Positions 53,228-61,827 of a stretch of 64,000 bases of DNA are shown one piece after another. The stretch lies in NCBI RefSeq assembly GCF_018613325.1, contig NZ_JAGGQJ010000033.1:182334-246333 (forward strand), written 5' to 3'. The stretch comes from Bacillus sp. ISL-34 (GTDB lineage Bacteria > Bacillota > Bacilli > Bacillales > DSM-1321). The notes under the pieces are model-generated. The model was not told the origin of the DNA and did not search any database. It was given only the letters and a program-made list of their open reading frames with translations. The position numbers and the translations under genes were made by a program. Positions within the stretch are counted from its first letter, which is position 1; each line of letters starts with the position of its first letter.

Positions 53228-53416
53228 TTAAGGGTCCCGTGAGTTGCTAAATTGACTAGTATAGAATACATGGTTTTCTTTTAATGAATTAGGCGTTAAT
53301 GCCAAGTTGCCGGAGAAGTCATGCGTATCAACATGAGATCTCTTCTTAATGATCTGCCGATTAGGCCAGAACTCTTTAAGTGCCTCATGGTCCTCTTGTT
53401 GAATCACAACGACCAT
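53228..53416 (-). CDS. Doubtful 62-residue frame downstream of the MBL gene
   Basis: A minus-strand frame (MVVVIQQEDHEALKEFWPNR ... ENHVFYTSQFSNSRDP) has protein-like composition and sits 17 bases after the stop of the MBL gene. It has no clear ribosome binding site. It could be a small coupled gene or part of a lost one. Confidence 0.3.
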   Translation of the reverse strand: MVVVIQQEDHEALKEFWPNRQIIKKRSHVDTHDFSGNLALTPNSLKENHVFYTSQFSNSRDP

Positions 53417-53433
53417 GTTTGTCTGATTTTCAT

Positions 53434-54195
53434 TTATAATGTGTATGATTCGCCATCTTCTGGTACTAAAACATTAGAGGAAATTCCTTTTTCATCAATA
53501 AAGCTTCTTAATTCTTCTTTTGATAATGTCCAGTGATTGACAGCTTCCATGTGGATCACAATAATTTGGGCGTTAGGGGCAGCCTTGTTCACTTCATAGA
53601 TATCCTCTTTCCCCATGACGAGAGAACCGCCTTCAAAGAATTGATTATTTCCACCATTTACAACAATGATTTCTGGTTTATTTGTATCGATAACTTCTTG
53701 AACTGCGTCATACCAAACCGTATCTCCTGCTATATATAACGTTTTTTCATTTGAGTGTTTGAAGACCACCCCACATACTAAACCAGCAAGTTTTAAGATT
53801 TCTCCTCTTCCATGCTCGCCTTTTGTTTTTACTAATTGAATGCCTTCAAAGACGGTATCTTCTTGTAATGCTTCTACATTTTTGAAACCGGCTTTTTCAA
53901 CTTCTGTGGCATCTTCTTCGTTTTGGACAAACATTTTGATATCTTTCGGCAATACTTCTTTGGCCACGTCATCAAAGTGGTCTAGATGCAGGTGAGTGAC
54001 AATGACGGCATCTATATCATGAATGATATTTTCAATGGATGTTGGTAAACTAACTAAAGGATTAAATTGATCTTGTCTTAATGAATTTGGGAAAGGTGGG
54101 TACGTACCTTTCTCAGCTAACATCGGATCTATTAAAAACTTTTTGCCTGCATATTCGACAACGAGTGTGGCATTTCTAATTTGTTTAATATTCAT
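53434..54195 (-). CDS. MBL-fold metallohydrolase (UlaG/L-ascorbate lactonase-like)
   Basis: The 253-residue cytoplasmic protein begins MNIKQIRNATLVVEYAGKKF LIDPML, with metal motif HLHLDHFDD near 67-75, GEHGRGE near 127-133, AGDTVWYD near 155-162 and a final histidine in IHMEAVNHW. This is the UlaG-like branch of MBL hydrolases. AAAGGAGAG precedes the ATG. It is divergent from an Lrp/AsnC regulator that probably controls it. Substrate unknown. Confidence 0.83.
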   Translation of the reverse strand: MNIKQIRNATLVVEYAGKKFLIDPMLAEKGTYPPFPNSLRQDQFNPLVSLPTSIENIIHDIDAVIVTHLHLDHFDDVAKEVLPKDIKMFVQNEEDATEVEKAGFKNVEALQEDTVFEGIQLVKTKGEHGRGEILKLAGLVCGVVFKHSNEKTLYIAGDTVWYDAVQEVIDTNKPEIIVVNGGNNQFFEGGSLVMGKEDIYEVNKAAPNAQIIVIHMEAVNHWTLSKEELRSFIDEKGISSNVLVPEDGESYTL

Positions 54196-54264
54196 CTTTA
54201 TCTCTCCTTTTCTTTGATCTGCATATAGTTTATACTATGGCCAATTACCAAATACATATATAAA

Positions 54265-54292
54265 ATCAAGTCTTTTGGCCATTTGACTTGAT
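54265..54292. promoter_or_regulatory. Candidate Lrp-type operator between the MBL and Lrp genes
   Basis: ATCAAGTC (54265-54272) and GACTTGAT (54285-54292) form an exact 8-bp inverted repeat with a 12-base spacer. TGGCCA motifs lie in the spacer and at 54238-54243. The site sits just before the regulator's start. Confidence 0.6.
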
Positions 54293-54312
54293 AATTGAAA
54301 GGATATGAATAA

Positions 54313-54723
54313 ATGTTAGATAATACGGATGCGGGTATCTTGAATGAACTATCCAAAAATAGTCGAATCACGATGAAAGAATTGGGGGAGAAGGTCCATT
54401 TGACTGGTCAAGCAGCTGCATCCAGAGTTGCCAAATTAGAGGATAATGGAGTGATTGAGGGGTATACCATTCAAGTTAATCAAGTTAAATTAGGATGTTT
54501 CATACATGCTTTTATTACAATCATCATACAAAGGACTTATCATCAACCTTATCTGACGTTCATAAAAACACAGAAACAATACATAATAAATAACTATAAA
54601 ATCAGTGGAGATGGTTGTTACCTTCTCGAATGCAAATTTACATCCAATGAAGCATTAGATGAATTTTTGGGAGACTTAAACAAGCATGCAAACTATAAAT
54701 TATCGATTGTTATCAATAAATAG
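54313..54723 (+). CDS. Lrp/AsnC-family regulator
   Basis: The 136-residue protein has an N-terminal HTH (NSRITMKELGEKVHLTGQAAASRVAKLEDNGVIEGYT, about 16-52) followed by the RAM effector domain. It is divergent from the MBL-fold gene with an inverted repeat between them, so local control is likely. Such regulators respond to amino acids, but the ligand is unknown. Confidence 0.87.
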   Translation: MLDNTDAGILNELSKNSRITMKELGEKVHLTGQAAASRVAKLEDNGVIEGYTIQVNQVKLGCFIHAFITIIIQRTYHQPYLTFIKTQKQYIINNYKISGDGCYLLECKFTSNEALDEFLGDLNKHANYKLSIVINK

Positions 54724-54755
54724 TGCATCAATTAAAACTTAAAAAACGATAATGA

Positions 54756-54786
54756 ACACCGTCCGAATAATAGGGCGGTGTTTTGT
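54756..54786 (+). terminator. Terminator after the Lrp-family gene
   Basis: ACACCGTCC-GAATAATA-GGGCGGTGT then TTTGTGT. Confidence 0.82.
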
Positions 54787-55135
54787 GTGTTTTATGAAAA
54801 CAAAGTTTAAAAACTTTATAAAGGAGAAAGAAGGGAAATCACCACATCTGGATTATGTTCCAAAGGACGCTATCCATTTTGAAAAATCCAGCCCCACTTT
54901 ATTTTACTAACATGAAAATTAATCAAATTGGATTTCTTTATTATGGGTATAACGGTTGTATAAAAAGTCAGAAAAATATAAAATATACTTAAATCGGAAG
55001 GCTTTTTCTTATTTCTTGGAAACATCCGCAATTATAATTAGGCTCCCTATTAACAATTGTCATGAGTAGGGAATTTCCAATTACTTCACTATCATTTAAA
55101 TATTTATTTCTTAAAAGAAAAGAGTGAGCTTAATA
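54787..55135. other. Gene-free stretch
   Basis: A 38-codon frame at 54794-54910 (MKTKFKNFIKEKEGKSPHLD start) has no ribosome binding site and is not called. The rest is AT-rich leader of the FAH gene. Confidence 0.4.
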
Positions 55136-55765
55136 ATGAAAGATATTAAAAATATCTATTGTGTAGGTCGAAACTATGCCTTGCATGCAAAAGAGTTGAA
55201 TAATGAAATACCAACTTCCCCTTTTTTATTTTCAAAACCAACTCATTCGCTTGTGGAAGCAAATGGACAGTCAATCACGTTGCCGAGTAATCAGGGTTCC
55301 GTTCACTTTGAAACTGAACTTGTCATACATATCGCAAAACAGTACGAATCAGGAATGAAAGTAGATGAAATAGTAGATGCCATGGCCATTGGGTTGGATT
55401 TAACACTTAGAGATGTTCAATCACAGTTAAAACAAAAACAGCATCCTTGGCTTTTGGCTAAAGGATTCAAAAATTCAGCAGTTGTTAGTGATTTTATTTC
55501 GTTTCCAGGTGTCGAAGCATGTGAACAATTAGATTTTTCCCTATTAAAAAATGGAGAGCGTGTACAAGTCGGAAATATTAAAGACTTACTTTTTGATTTG
55601 CAAACGATTATAGAATTTACAGCAGAGCATTTTGGGCTTGGGAAAGGAGATATTATTTTTACCGGTACTCCAAGCGGCGTAGGCCCTCTTTCAGATCAAG
55701 ACAAGCTTTCACTAAACTGGGGTGGAAATGAAATAGGCTCCTGTTCAGTTACACTGAATTCATGA
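55136..55765 (+). CDS. Fumarylacetoacetate hydrolase-family protein
   Basis: The 209-residue protein is a single FAH catalytic domain: IYCVGRNYALHAKELNNE at the start, the metal ligands in HFETELVIHI (near 60-69) and DLTLRDVQ (near 91-98), and FTGTPSGVGPL near 181-191. The fold hydrolyses or decarboxylates acylpyruvates and oxaloacetate-like compounds (FahD/YisK type). An in-frame GTG 12 bases upstream is possible, but the ATG fits the family start. Its terminator is split by an insertion sequence. Confidence 0.83.
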   Translation: MKDIKNIYCVGRNYALHAKELNNEIPTSPFLFSKPTHSLVEANGQSITLPSNQGSVHFETELVIHIAKQYESGMKVDEIVDAMAIGLDLTLRDVQSQLKQKQHPWLLAKGFKNSAVVSDFISFPGVEACEQLDFSLLKNGERVQVGNIKDLLFDLQTIIEFTAEHFGLGKGDIIFTGTPSGVGPLSDQDKLSLNWGGNEIGSCSVTLNS

Positions 55766-55773
55766 AAAAAGAG

Positions 55774-55782
55774 CAGTCATTT
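55774..55782 (+). terminator. Left arm of the FAH terminator, interrupted by the IS
   Basis: CAGTCA (55774-55779) plus TTT. The matching TGACTG followed by eight T is at 57207-57220, on the other side of the insertion. Without the IS and one copy of TTT the sequence AGCAGTCA-TTT-TGACTGTT-TTTTTT is a normal intrinsic terminator right after the FAH stop codon. Confidence 0.75.
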
Positions 55783-55837
55783 TGAACTGCACCTCCAATT
55801 GTTAGACACATCTAACAATTGGAGGTGCAGTTTCTTT

Positions 55838-56344
55838 ATGGCCAAATTTACAGCACCACAGAAAATACAAGCCGTACAGAGATATATTGAAGGTACAGAG
55901 GGACAGGAAAGCATAGCTAAATCTATTGGTGTTACTTCTGGAGTATTAATTACTTGGATTCGACAGTACCAATATCATGGAGAGAGTGCATTTGTAAAAC
56001 GCTATACAACTTATACGGTAGAAGATAAACTGAAAGTACTTGAATATATGAACTTACAGGGGACGTCTCTCCGTGAAACTGCTGCGGTTTTCAGAATTCC
56101 GGCACCTTCTCCCCTATTACTTTGGCAAAAACAATGTGAAGCGGAAGGAGTAGACGCCCTCAAACCAAAGAAAAAGGGGCTTCCATCCGTGAAAAAAGAA
56201 ACGAAGAAACCACTAGCAGAAGGATCATTAGAGGCATTAAAGGCTGAAAATGAGCGTTTGCGTGCGGAGAATGCCTATTTAAAAAAGTTGAAAGCCTTAG
56301 TTCAGGAAAGAGAAGCGTCAGAACGCAAGAAAAAGCGAAAGTAG
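55838..56344 (+). CDS. IS3-family transposase OrfA
   Basis: The 168-residue protein has two helix-turn-helix units (about 5-50, ESIAKSIGVTSGVLITWIRQYQ; about 60-110, TSLRETAAVFRIPAPSPLLLWQKQ) and a C-terminal leucine-zipper-like coiled coil (SLEALKAENERLRAENAYLKKLKAL), used to pair with OrfAB. GGAGGTG lies 11 bases upstream of the ATG. The frame is intact, but without OrfB it cannot transpose. Confidence 0.85.
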   Translation: MAKFTAPQKIQAVQRYIEGTEGQESIAKSIGVTSGVLITWIRQYQYHGESAFVKRYTTYTVEDKLKVLEYMNLQGTSLRETAAVFRIPAPSPLLLWQKQCEAEGVDALKPKKKGLPSVKKETKKPLAEGSLEALKAENERLRAENAYLKKLKALVQEREASERKKKRK

Positions 56345-57181
56345 TGTACGAACTAAGGAGAGAATTTAATTTAAAGCTACTTCTATCTGTCGCGAATATC
56401 GCACGGAGCACCTATTATTATTGGAGAAACGCCTTCGGGCGTCAGGATGAATACGTGGAGATAAAGTCTGTCATCGAAGAGATATTTCAGACGAATAGAG
56501 GGAGATATGGATATCGACGCATCACCTTAGAATTACATAATCGGGGCATTGTGATTAACCATAAAACAGTGCTTCGATTGATGAATGAGCTGGGGTTAAA
56601 GTGTCTGGTACGTTTAAAGAAATACCGTTCGTACAAAGGAAAGGTTGGAAAGATTGCACCCAATATTCTCGAGCGTATTTTAAGGCAACAAAGCCAAATG
56701 AAAAATGGGTCACTGATGTGACGGAATTTCATCTAAACGGTGAGAAGTTGTACTTATCGCCCATTCTTGATTTATTTAATGGAGAAATCATCGCTTACAA
56801 TATCGAATCACGTCCTATTTACCCTTAAGTCTCCAAGATGTTAGACCAAGCCATAATGCGATTGGAATCGGAAGATTCACCCATCCTTCATTCGGATCAA
56901 GGCCGGCATTACCAAATGAAACCATATTCACATACCTTGAAGAAACATGCGATTACACAAAGCATGTCTCGGAAGGGAAATTGTCTCGACAACGCTGTCA
57001 TGGAAAACTTCTTTGGCTTATTAAAATCCGAATTGCTTTATTTACAGAAGTTCGACAGCATGGAGCATTTCAAACAAGAACTAGAAGATTATATTTATTA
57101 TACAATCACCAACGAATTAAGGTGAAATTAAAAGGCATGAGCCCGGTTGATTACCGGGTTCATGCCCTCAAGGTTGCCTAA
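56344..57181 (+). pseudogene. IS3-family transposase OrfB, disrupted
   Basis: The catalytic DDE parts can be read across three frames: WVTDVTEF (first Asp), LHSDQG (second Asp) and FFGLLKSE (Glu). The frame is lost near 56670, meets TAA at 56826-56828 between PIYP and VSKM, and shifts again near 57100 before the usual end KLKGMSPVDYRVHALKVA. The start would be GTG overlapping the end of orfA. The product is inactive. Confidence 0.87.
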
Positions 57182-57206
57182 CTAACTTTTTGGGTTCACT
57201 TCATTT

Positions 57207-57220
57207 TGACTGTTTTTTTT
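57207..57220 (+). terminator. Right arm and T-tract of the FAH terminator
   Basis: TGACTG plus eight T, the partner of 55774-55779, displaced 1.4 kb by the insertion sequence. Confidence 0.75.
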
Positions 57221-57442
57221 ATGGAATAATTCAATCTTAGACAAAAAGAAGAAACTCGTCTAAAATGAAGAGAACAATTTAACATACATGGAAACTGCCA
57301 ATATGGCATGTACTTTTTCAAATAGTCAGACCATTAAATTCTGGCTTTGGAAAATTAATTTTTAATGAAGTATTTTAGAACTATTTAAATCAATTAAAGT
57401 GCCACATTTTAATTATAAAGGGTAGAACAGGGTGGAATGAGC

Positions 57443-57871
57443 ATGAAAAACAACCAAGAAAATAAGTATTTAGATAATTGGCTATCGCTTACTAATATTC
57501 AAATGAGCATTACGAATGAGCTGGAAAGTGCTTTGCAAAAAAATCATAACCTATCGTTAAAAGAATTTTACGTTCTATACTTTTTATCCAAAACAAGCGA
57601 TAAACAATTGAGGCTGCAACAATTACAAGAGATGGTAGGATTGAGTCAAAGTGCTATTTCAAGGCTGGTAGGCAGGCTGGAAGCAAAAAGCTGCGGCGTA
57701 TTACAAAGGCATATATGTGAAGATGATCGAAGAGGTATCTACACACGTTTAACTACATTAGGTGAAGAAAAACTACAAATTTCCTTGAATACTTTTCATG
57801 AAATTCTGCACTCTGCTTTTTCGAAAGGAAACCTTCAAGATCAGTTACAAACCTTAATCAAGAAATTATAA
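57443..57871 (+). CDS. MarR-family transcriptional regulator
   Basis: The 142-residue protein has the MarR winged helix: LSLKEFYVLYFLSKTSDKQLRLQQLQEMVGLSQSAISRLVGRLEAKSCGVLQRHICEDDRRGIYTRLTTLGEEKL (about 36-110), including the DDRR wing motif. The ATG at 57443 is 7 bases from AGGGTGG. The ATG two codons upstream is too close. No target gene is adjacent now. It stands alone between the IS and a pseudogene. Confidence 0.87.
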   Translation: MKNNQENKYLDNWLSLTNIQMSITNELESALQKNHNLSLKEFYVLYFLSKTSDKQLRLQQLQEMVGLSQSAISRLVGRLEAKSCGVLQRHICEDDRRGIYTRLTTLGEEKLQISLNTFHEILHSAFSKGNLQDQLQTLIKKL

Positions 57872-57977
57872 TATGGTTTCTTACATCTTTTAAGAAATAA
57901 GTGAAGTCGGTTATTTCTATATATCTTAGATAGGAATATTCCTTTAGCGCAGTAAGGTTTAAATGAAATGAATGTAA

Positions 57978-58600
57978 GCGTATGCATTTAATACACATCT
58001 TGATATAGAGGGTGGGGGCGACCGCAAAGATGTAGACCGGCTAGTTATCCAATCCCAGAAATCAATCCAATCCATTTTTAATGCAATGGATCAAATAGGT
58101 TTTCGCGAGACAGACGACTCGGGTAAACTCGACCAATATGGACAGGAATTTGCTTTTTTTCCCACTCAACAATTCATGGACAGGTAAATGAGGTTGAAAT
58201 GAGGTTTGCTAATGAAGAATCAGGTATCCGGGTATGGATGGAAGTTGACATTAAAAGCGGCTTCAAGGAAATTGAATCAAAACGTGAATTTCATTTAAAT
58301 CAAAATGTTCTTGAGCATGAAGCCGAGCTTGAGAAACTACTTGGTAAATATATTTCGGAAGCTATTGAACAGCCCTATGCTTTTACACAGCCGTTCTCTT
58401 ATTCCACAAACCATCGTCATGGTCAAATGGGAAACGCTTTACCTGGTATAGTTGGTGGATTAGCAGTGGGTGTTTTAGGGACGATGTTATTTACTGAGAT
58501 GATGGATGGGTTTGATGTTGAGGAATTGTTTGAAGAAGCAACAGAGGATTTTGATGGGGGATTTGATTCATTTTTTGATAATGGTGATGGGGAATCCTAA
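57978..58600 (+). pseudogene. spo0M: Sporulation-control protein Spo0M, 5'-truncated and frameshifted
   Basis: The sequence NTHLDIEGGGDRKDVDRLVI, then SIFNAMDQIGFRETD, followed after a one-base loss near 58176 by VNEVEMRFANEESGIRVWMEVDIKSGF, is the second half of Spo0M. The end shows the usual acidic, glycine-rich tail. The N-terminal arrestin-like domain (about 110-120 residues) is missing, and an in-frame TAA lies upstream at 57975. The open frame from 58199 has no ribosome binding site and is only the 3' part. Confidence 0.75.
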
Positions 58601-58732
58601 TTAAGAATTTAGATATTCCCTGCGTTTAACCCCATATAATTAGATTGTTTTTGTATAAGGCCTAATCATTGCTAGGTTAAGGATTGGTAGACAAGTGTTG
58701 CTTACATTGATCAGTAAGTACGCTTGTTTTAT

Positions 58733-58855
58733 TGAGACAAGTTTTTTCATCACCATGAGGACCGACTCTTCACCGAAAACAATCATTTCATGTTCCCTCA
58801 GAAGTAAAAACGGAGTCATACCTAGCCCGATTGTGATAAACGGGTAATGATGGTA
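58733..58855 (+). repeat. Dispersed repeat, family 3 (copy at 58.8 kb)
   Basis: ACAAGTTTTTTCATCACCATGA, then CGACTCTTC, ACGAAAACAATCATTTCATG-like text and GTAAAAACGGAGTCATACCT then AGCCCGATTGTGATAA. The copy at 61828-61965 has the same blocks in the same order. The whole gap 58601-58987 contains no gene. Confidence 0.75.
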
Positions 58856-58987
58856 TCGAGATTTGATTTCTGAATTGTTTTAATGCTTTCATCTTCCTTC
58901 GTTTTTTTGATTTGGCGTGAAAAAAATGAATAAACAATCATATAAGGCCAATTCTATATACAAGAATGATAAAAAGGAGATTACATC

Positions 58988-59215
58988 GTGAACACATATG
59001 AAATAAAAAATATGATTATTGATGACGAGTTTGATGGTGAAGAATACGTTACAGCTGATTTTACTCAAAATGATAAAGATTATAGCATTACTTTTAAAAA
59101 AGAAGATCTTGAAATAATTAATACATGGGTTTTTGAGGATGGTTCATCTCTTCCAGCAAATTTATCAGGTACTATCATTGAATCATTAAGGGAAGATATT
59201 AAAAAGAGAATCTAG
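58988..59215 (+). CDS. Unrecognised acidic 75-residue protein
   Basis: It has a GTG start after AAAGGAGA and begins MNTYEIKNMIIDDEFDGEEY. Acidic, with strand-rich character and an amphipathic C-terminal helix (SLREDIKKRI). A terminator overlaps the end, so this is a short single-gene unit. Function unknown. Confidence 0.65.
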   Translation: MNTYEIKNMIIDDEFDGEEYVTADFTQNDKDYSITFKKEDLEIINTWVFEDGSSLPANLSGTIIESLREDIKKRI

Positions 59216-59237
59216 TCATTTGTACTAGATCTTTTTT
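59210..59237 (+). terminator. Terminator of the 75-residue gene
   Basis: ATCTAGT-CATTTGT-ACTAGAT followed by CTTTTTT. The left arm includes the stop codon. Confidence 0.85.
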
Positions 59238-59405
59238 ATGGTCATTATTTTTATCGAAGAAATATTTAGACCTTTTTTATATTGATGATAAAAGAAGCAG
59301 ATAATTATTGTCTAATGTTCACTGTCAACTTGCTTAATAATTATAGTCCGTGTTTTTTAAGTTTGTTTTAAATAACTGCAAACATTAAAATATGGCTTTA
59401 TGAAC

Positions 59406-59444
59406 AAGAAAAAGCCCTTAATAGAAGAAAAAGGGCTTTTTCGT
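59406..59444. terminator. Bidirectional hairpin downstream of fabF
   Basis: GAAAAAGCCCTT ... AAGGGCTTTTTC with T/A tracts on both sides. A second stem, ACGAG ... CTCGT followed by a T-run (59513-59545), overlaps the fabF stop. The rest of 59238-59529 holds no gene. Confidence 0.75.
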
Positions 59445-59529
59445 ATTTAATTCTATAATACCCTTTAGGTGACTAACTAAAGGTACTCTTGAGGATCTTT
59501 AGTTTTTAAAAAAACGAGCGAAAGTTAAT

Positions 59530-60765
59530 TCACTCGTATTTTTTTAAAACGATAGCTGCATTATGGCCTCCAAAGCCAAATGAATTGGATAGACCAGTAC
59601 TTATTTCCACTTTACGAGCTACACCTGGTACATAATCTAAATCACATAATGAATCAGGCTTTTCTAAGTTGATGGTTGGAGGAATAATTCCTTCCTTTAA
59701 ACTTTTTGCCAAAGCAATTGCTTCCACGCCTCCAGCTGCTCCTAACATGTGACCAAGCATGGATTTATTAGCTGTTATTGGGATTTGGTAAGCTTTTGAT
59801 TCAAATAGTTTTTTAATGGCAAGTGTCTCAGATCGATCTCCCACTTCTGTACTTGTTGCATGAGCGCTAATAACATCAATCTCTTCAGGAGAAATTTTTG
59901 CATTTTTCAAAGCCATTTTCATTGCAAGATAGGCTCCTTTACCTTCTGGGTGTGTAGCTACCATATGATAGGCATCAGAACTTGCACCATACCCAATGAC
60001 TTCCGCATAAATCTTTGCATCTCTGCGTAAAGCGTGAGACAAAGATTCCAAGATTAAAATTCCTGCTCCTTCTGACATGACAAATCCATCTCGATTTACA
60101 TCAAAAGGACGGCTAGCTTTAGTTGGATTATCGTTTCTCGTTGATAATGCTGTAGCATTACCAAAACTAGCTAAAGATAAATCCGTTATAGCTGCCTCTG
60201 CTCCTCCTGCAAAAACGGCATCAGCTTCTCCAAAGCGAATAAGTCTGAATGCTTCACCAATAGCTGTATTTCCGATCGCACAAGCAGAAACAGGTGACAT
60301 GGTAGGTCCCATAGCGTTCCACTTGATACTAATTTGGGCTGCGGCAGCATTAGAAATCATGGCTGGTACCAGGGTTGGACTGACTCTTCTTGGACCTTTC
60401 TCTCGAAGAGTATCCACATTATCAATCAATGTTTCAATTCCTCCTATCCCCGAGCCAACATATACGCCAAGTCTTTCTGGATTGATATCATCAATATCTA
60501 AATTGGAATCAGTCCAAGCTTGTTCAGCAGCAGCCAAAGCGAATTGAGAAAAGCGATCTAGACGTCGTGCTTCATTTTTTCCTATAGTATCATCTGCATT
60601 AAAATCACGAATAATTCCTGCAATTTTTGCTTTATGATTGCTTACGTCAAATGTATCGATAGAGGAAATGCCCGACTTACCTTTAGTCAGATTTCTCCAA
60701 AATTTTTCTACGTTGTTTCCAATAGGAGAGACTACTCCCATTCCGGTAATAACGACTCTTTCCAT
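59530..60765 (-). CDS. fabF: 3-oxoacyl-ACP synthase II (FabF)
   Basis: The 411-residue condensing enzyme has a complete catalytic triad: Cys162 in SACAIGNTAIG, a histidine in SAHATSTEVGD (near 303) and a histidine in NKSMLGHMLGAAG (near 339), and the C-terminal SNSFGFGGHNA. It elongates acyl-ACP with malonyl-ACP. It is not next to fabH, as the main Bacillus fabF usually is, but alone and divergent from a MmyB-type regulator. It is probably a second, specially regulated copy. Confidence 0.9.
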   Translation of the reverse strand: MERVVITGMGVVSPIGNNVEKFWRNLTKGKSGISSIDTFDVSNHKAKIAGIIRDFNADDTIGKNEARRLDRFSQFALAAAEQAWTDSNLDIDDINPERLGVYVGSGIGGIETLIDNVDTLREKGPRRVSPTLVPAMISNAAAAQISIKWNAMGPTMSPVSACAIGNTAIGEAFRLIRFGEADAVFAGGAEAAITDLSLASFGNATALSTRNDNPTKASRPFDVNRDGFVMSEGAGILILESLSHALRRDAKIYAEVIGYGASSDAYHMVATHPEGKGAYLAMKMALKNAKISPEEIDVISAHATSTEVGDRSETLAIKKLFESKAYQIPITANKSMLGHMLGAAGGVEAIALAKSLKEGIIPPTINLEKPDSLCDLDYVPGVARKVEISTGLSNSFGFGGHNAAIVLKKYE

Positions 60766-60797
60766 TTTTCATCACTCCAAATGAATAGTATACTTGT

Positions 60798-60848
60798 ATT
60801 ATACTTCGGTGTTATCCTATTACAAGTGAGTGTTTATCCTGGTATAAT
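60798..60848. promoter_or_regulatory. Divergent promoters of fabF and the MmyB-type regulator sharing one -35
   Basis: TTACAA (60820-60825) is followed on the plus strand after 17 bases by TATAAT (60843-60848). The same six bases read as TTGTAA on the minus strand, with TATAAT 16 bases away (60798-60803). Direct repeats ATACTT at 60790-60795 and 60801-60806, 11 bases apart, flank the fabF -10 and are candidate operator half-sites. Confidence 0.6.
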
Positions 60849-60886
60849 AACTACCCGGTTAAATTGTTATGATGGAGGATATAGAA

Positions 60887-61741
60887 ATGAATGATAAAAC
60901 CAGACTTGAAGCATTGTCTTCATTTTTGAAAACGAAGCGATCCCAAATAAAGCCTGAATCTATAGGTATACCTGCTGGTACACGGAGAAGAACACCTGGC
61001 TTACGAAGAGAAGAAGTTGCACAATTGGCGGGAGTCAGTACTACTTGGTATACGTGGCTGGAGCAAGGCCGGGATATAAAGGTCTCTACAAGCGTATTGG
61101 ATTGCATATCTACAGCGCTACAATTAAATAATGATGAACGAGAGTATCTATATGATTTGGCTTTAGAAGTGAAATCATCCATCATTCATCGAAAGAAGGA
61201 TCAGCCAAAACTTAGTCCATCTTTGGAAAGAATTTTAGCTGAGTTAACGTATTGCCCTACTATCATTACAGATAGACATTGTCATATTGTAGGCTGGAAC
61301 AATGCTGCCGCTCATGTATTTTTAGATTTTGAACAACTCCCGGATGACCAACGAAATTTGATCCATCTATTATTTACAAGAAAAGAATTAAAAACATTAG
61401 CCGTGAATTGGGAGCATTTTGTTAAAGGATTTCTTGCCATTTTTCGTGCCTATTATGGTCACTACTTAGGTGATGAATGGTATAACCTATTTATTAAAGA
61501 AATGAGTGATTCTCACCCGGAGTTTCAATCTTTATGGCAAGAAAGTCAAGTGAGTAAAGCTCCAGAAATGATGATTGAATTCAGACATGCCAAAGCCGGA
61601 AAGATGCTGTTTAATTTAACTTCTCTCCAAGTCCAGGGGGACATGGATTTAAGGTGCAGTATCTATACACCAGTAGAGGGAACAGCTACAGAAGATAAAT
61701 TAAAACGATTAATGAGGAAAATCTCGATTGAAAGTTCATAA
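60887..61741 (+). CDS. XRE regulator with MmyB-like ligand-binding domain
   Basis: The 284-residue protein has an N-terminal HTH (TRRRTPGLRREEVAQLAGVSTTWYTWLEQGRDIKVSTSVL, about 28-68) and a C-terminal PAS-like MmyB domain (about 105-280; CPTIITDRHCHIVGWNNAAAHVF, then EFRHAKAGKMLFNLTSLQVQG). GGAGGATATAGAA fixes the start at 60887. Divergence from fabF with shared promoter elements suggests it regulates fabF. The ligand could be a fatty acyl compound, which would suit a fatty-acid gene (inference). Confidence 0.82.
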   Translation: MNDKTRLEALSSFLKTKRSQIKPESIGIPAGTRRRTPGLRREEVAQLAGVSTTWYTWLEQGRDIKVSTSVLDCISTALQLNNDEREYLYDLALEVKSSIIHRKKDQPKLSPSLERILAELTYCPTIITDRHCHIVGWNNAAAHVFLDFEQLPDDQRNLIHLLFTRKELKTLAVNWEHFVKGFLAIFRAYYGHYLGDEWYNLFIKEMSDSHPEFQSLWQESQVSKAPEMMIEFRHAKAGKMLFNLTSLQVQGDMDLRCSIYTPVEGTATEDKLKRLMRKISIESS

Positions 61742-61827
61742 ACGAGCGTATTTATTGTCTTTTCTAGATAGATTAATGGCCACCACCTAACCTAATCTGA
61801 CCAATCATTAGCCTATTAATCTTTAGG

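Larger units (their letters stand above)
55783..57203 (+). mobile_element. IS3-family (IS150-like) insertion sequence, defective
   Basis: The element is 1421 bp. The left end TGAACTGCACCTCCAATTGTTAG matches the reversed right end TGAAGTGAACCCAAAAAGTTAG with mismatches. Flanking TTT at 55780-55782 and 57204-57206 is a likely 3-base target duplication. It contains orfA (intact) and orfB (broken by two frameshifts and a stop). The left end itself holds a 23-bp inverted repeat (55784-55834) with the orfA ribosome binding site in its second arm, so read-through mRNA from outside would hide the start signal. Confidence 0.88.

Noticed and set aside
57972..57985. TGTAAGCGTATGCA as a cre site before the Spo0M remnant
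   Set aside because: Two mismatches to consensus, and it overlaps what was once coding sequence of spo0M.
60077..60547. 156-codon plus-strand frame inside fabF
   Set aside because: Antisense to a clear FabF with an intact active site. Composition (Ala/Ser/Pro-rich) is typical of shadow frames.
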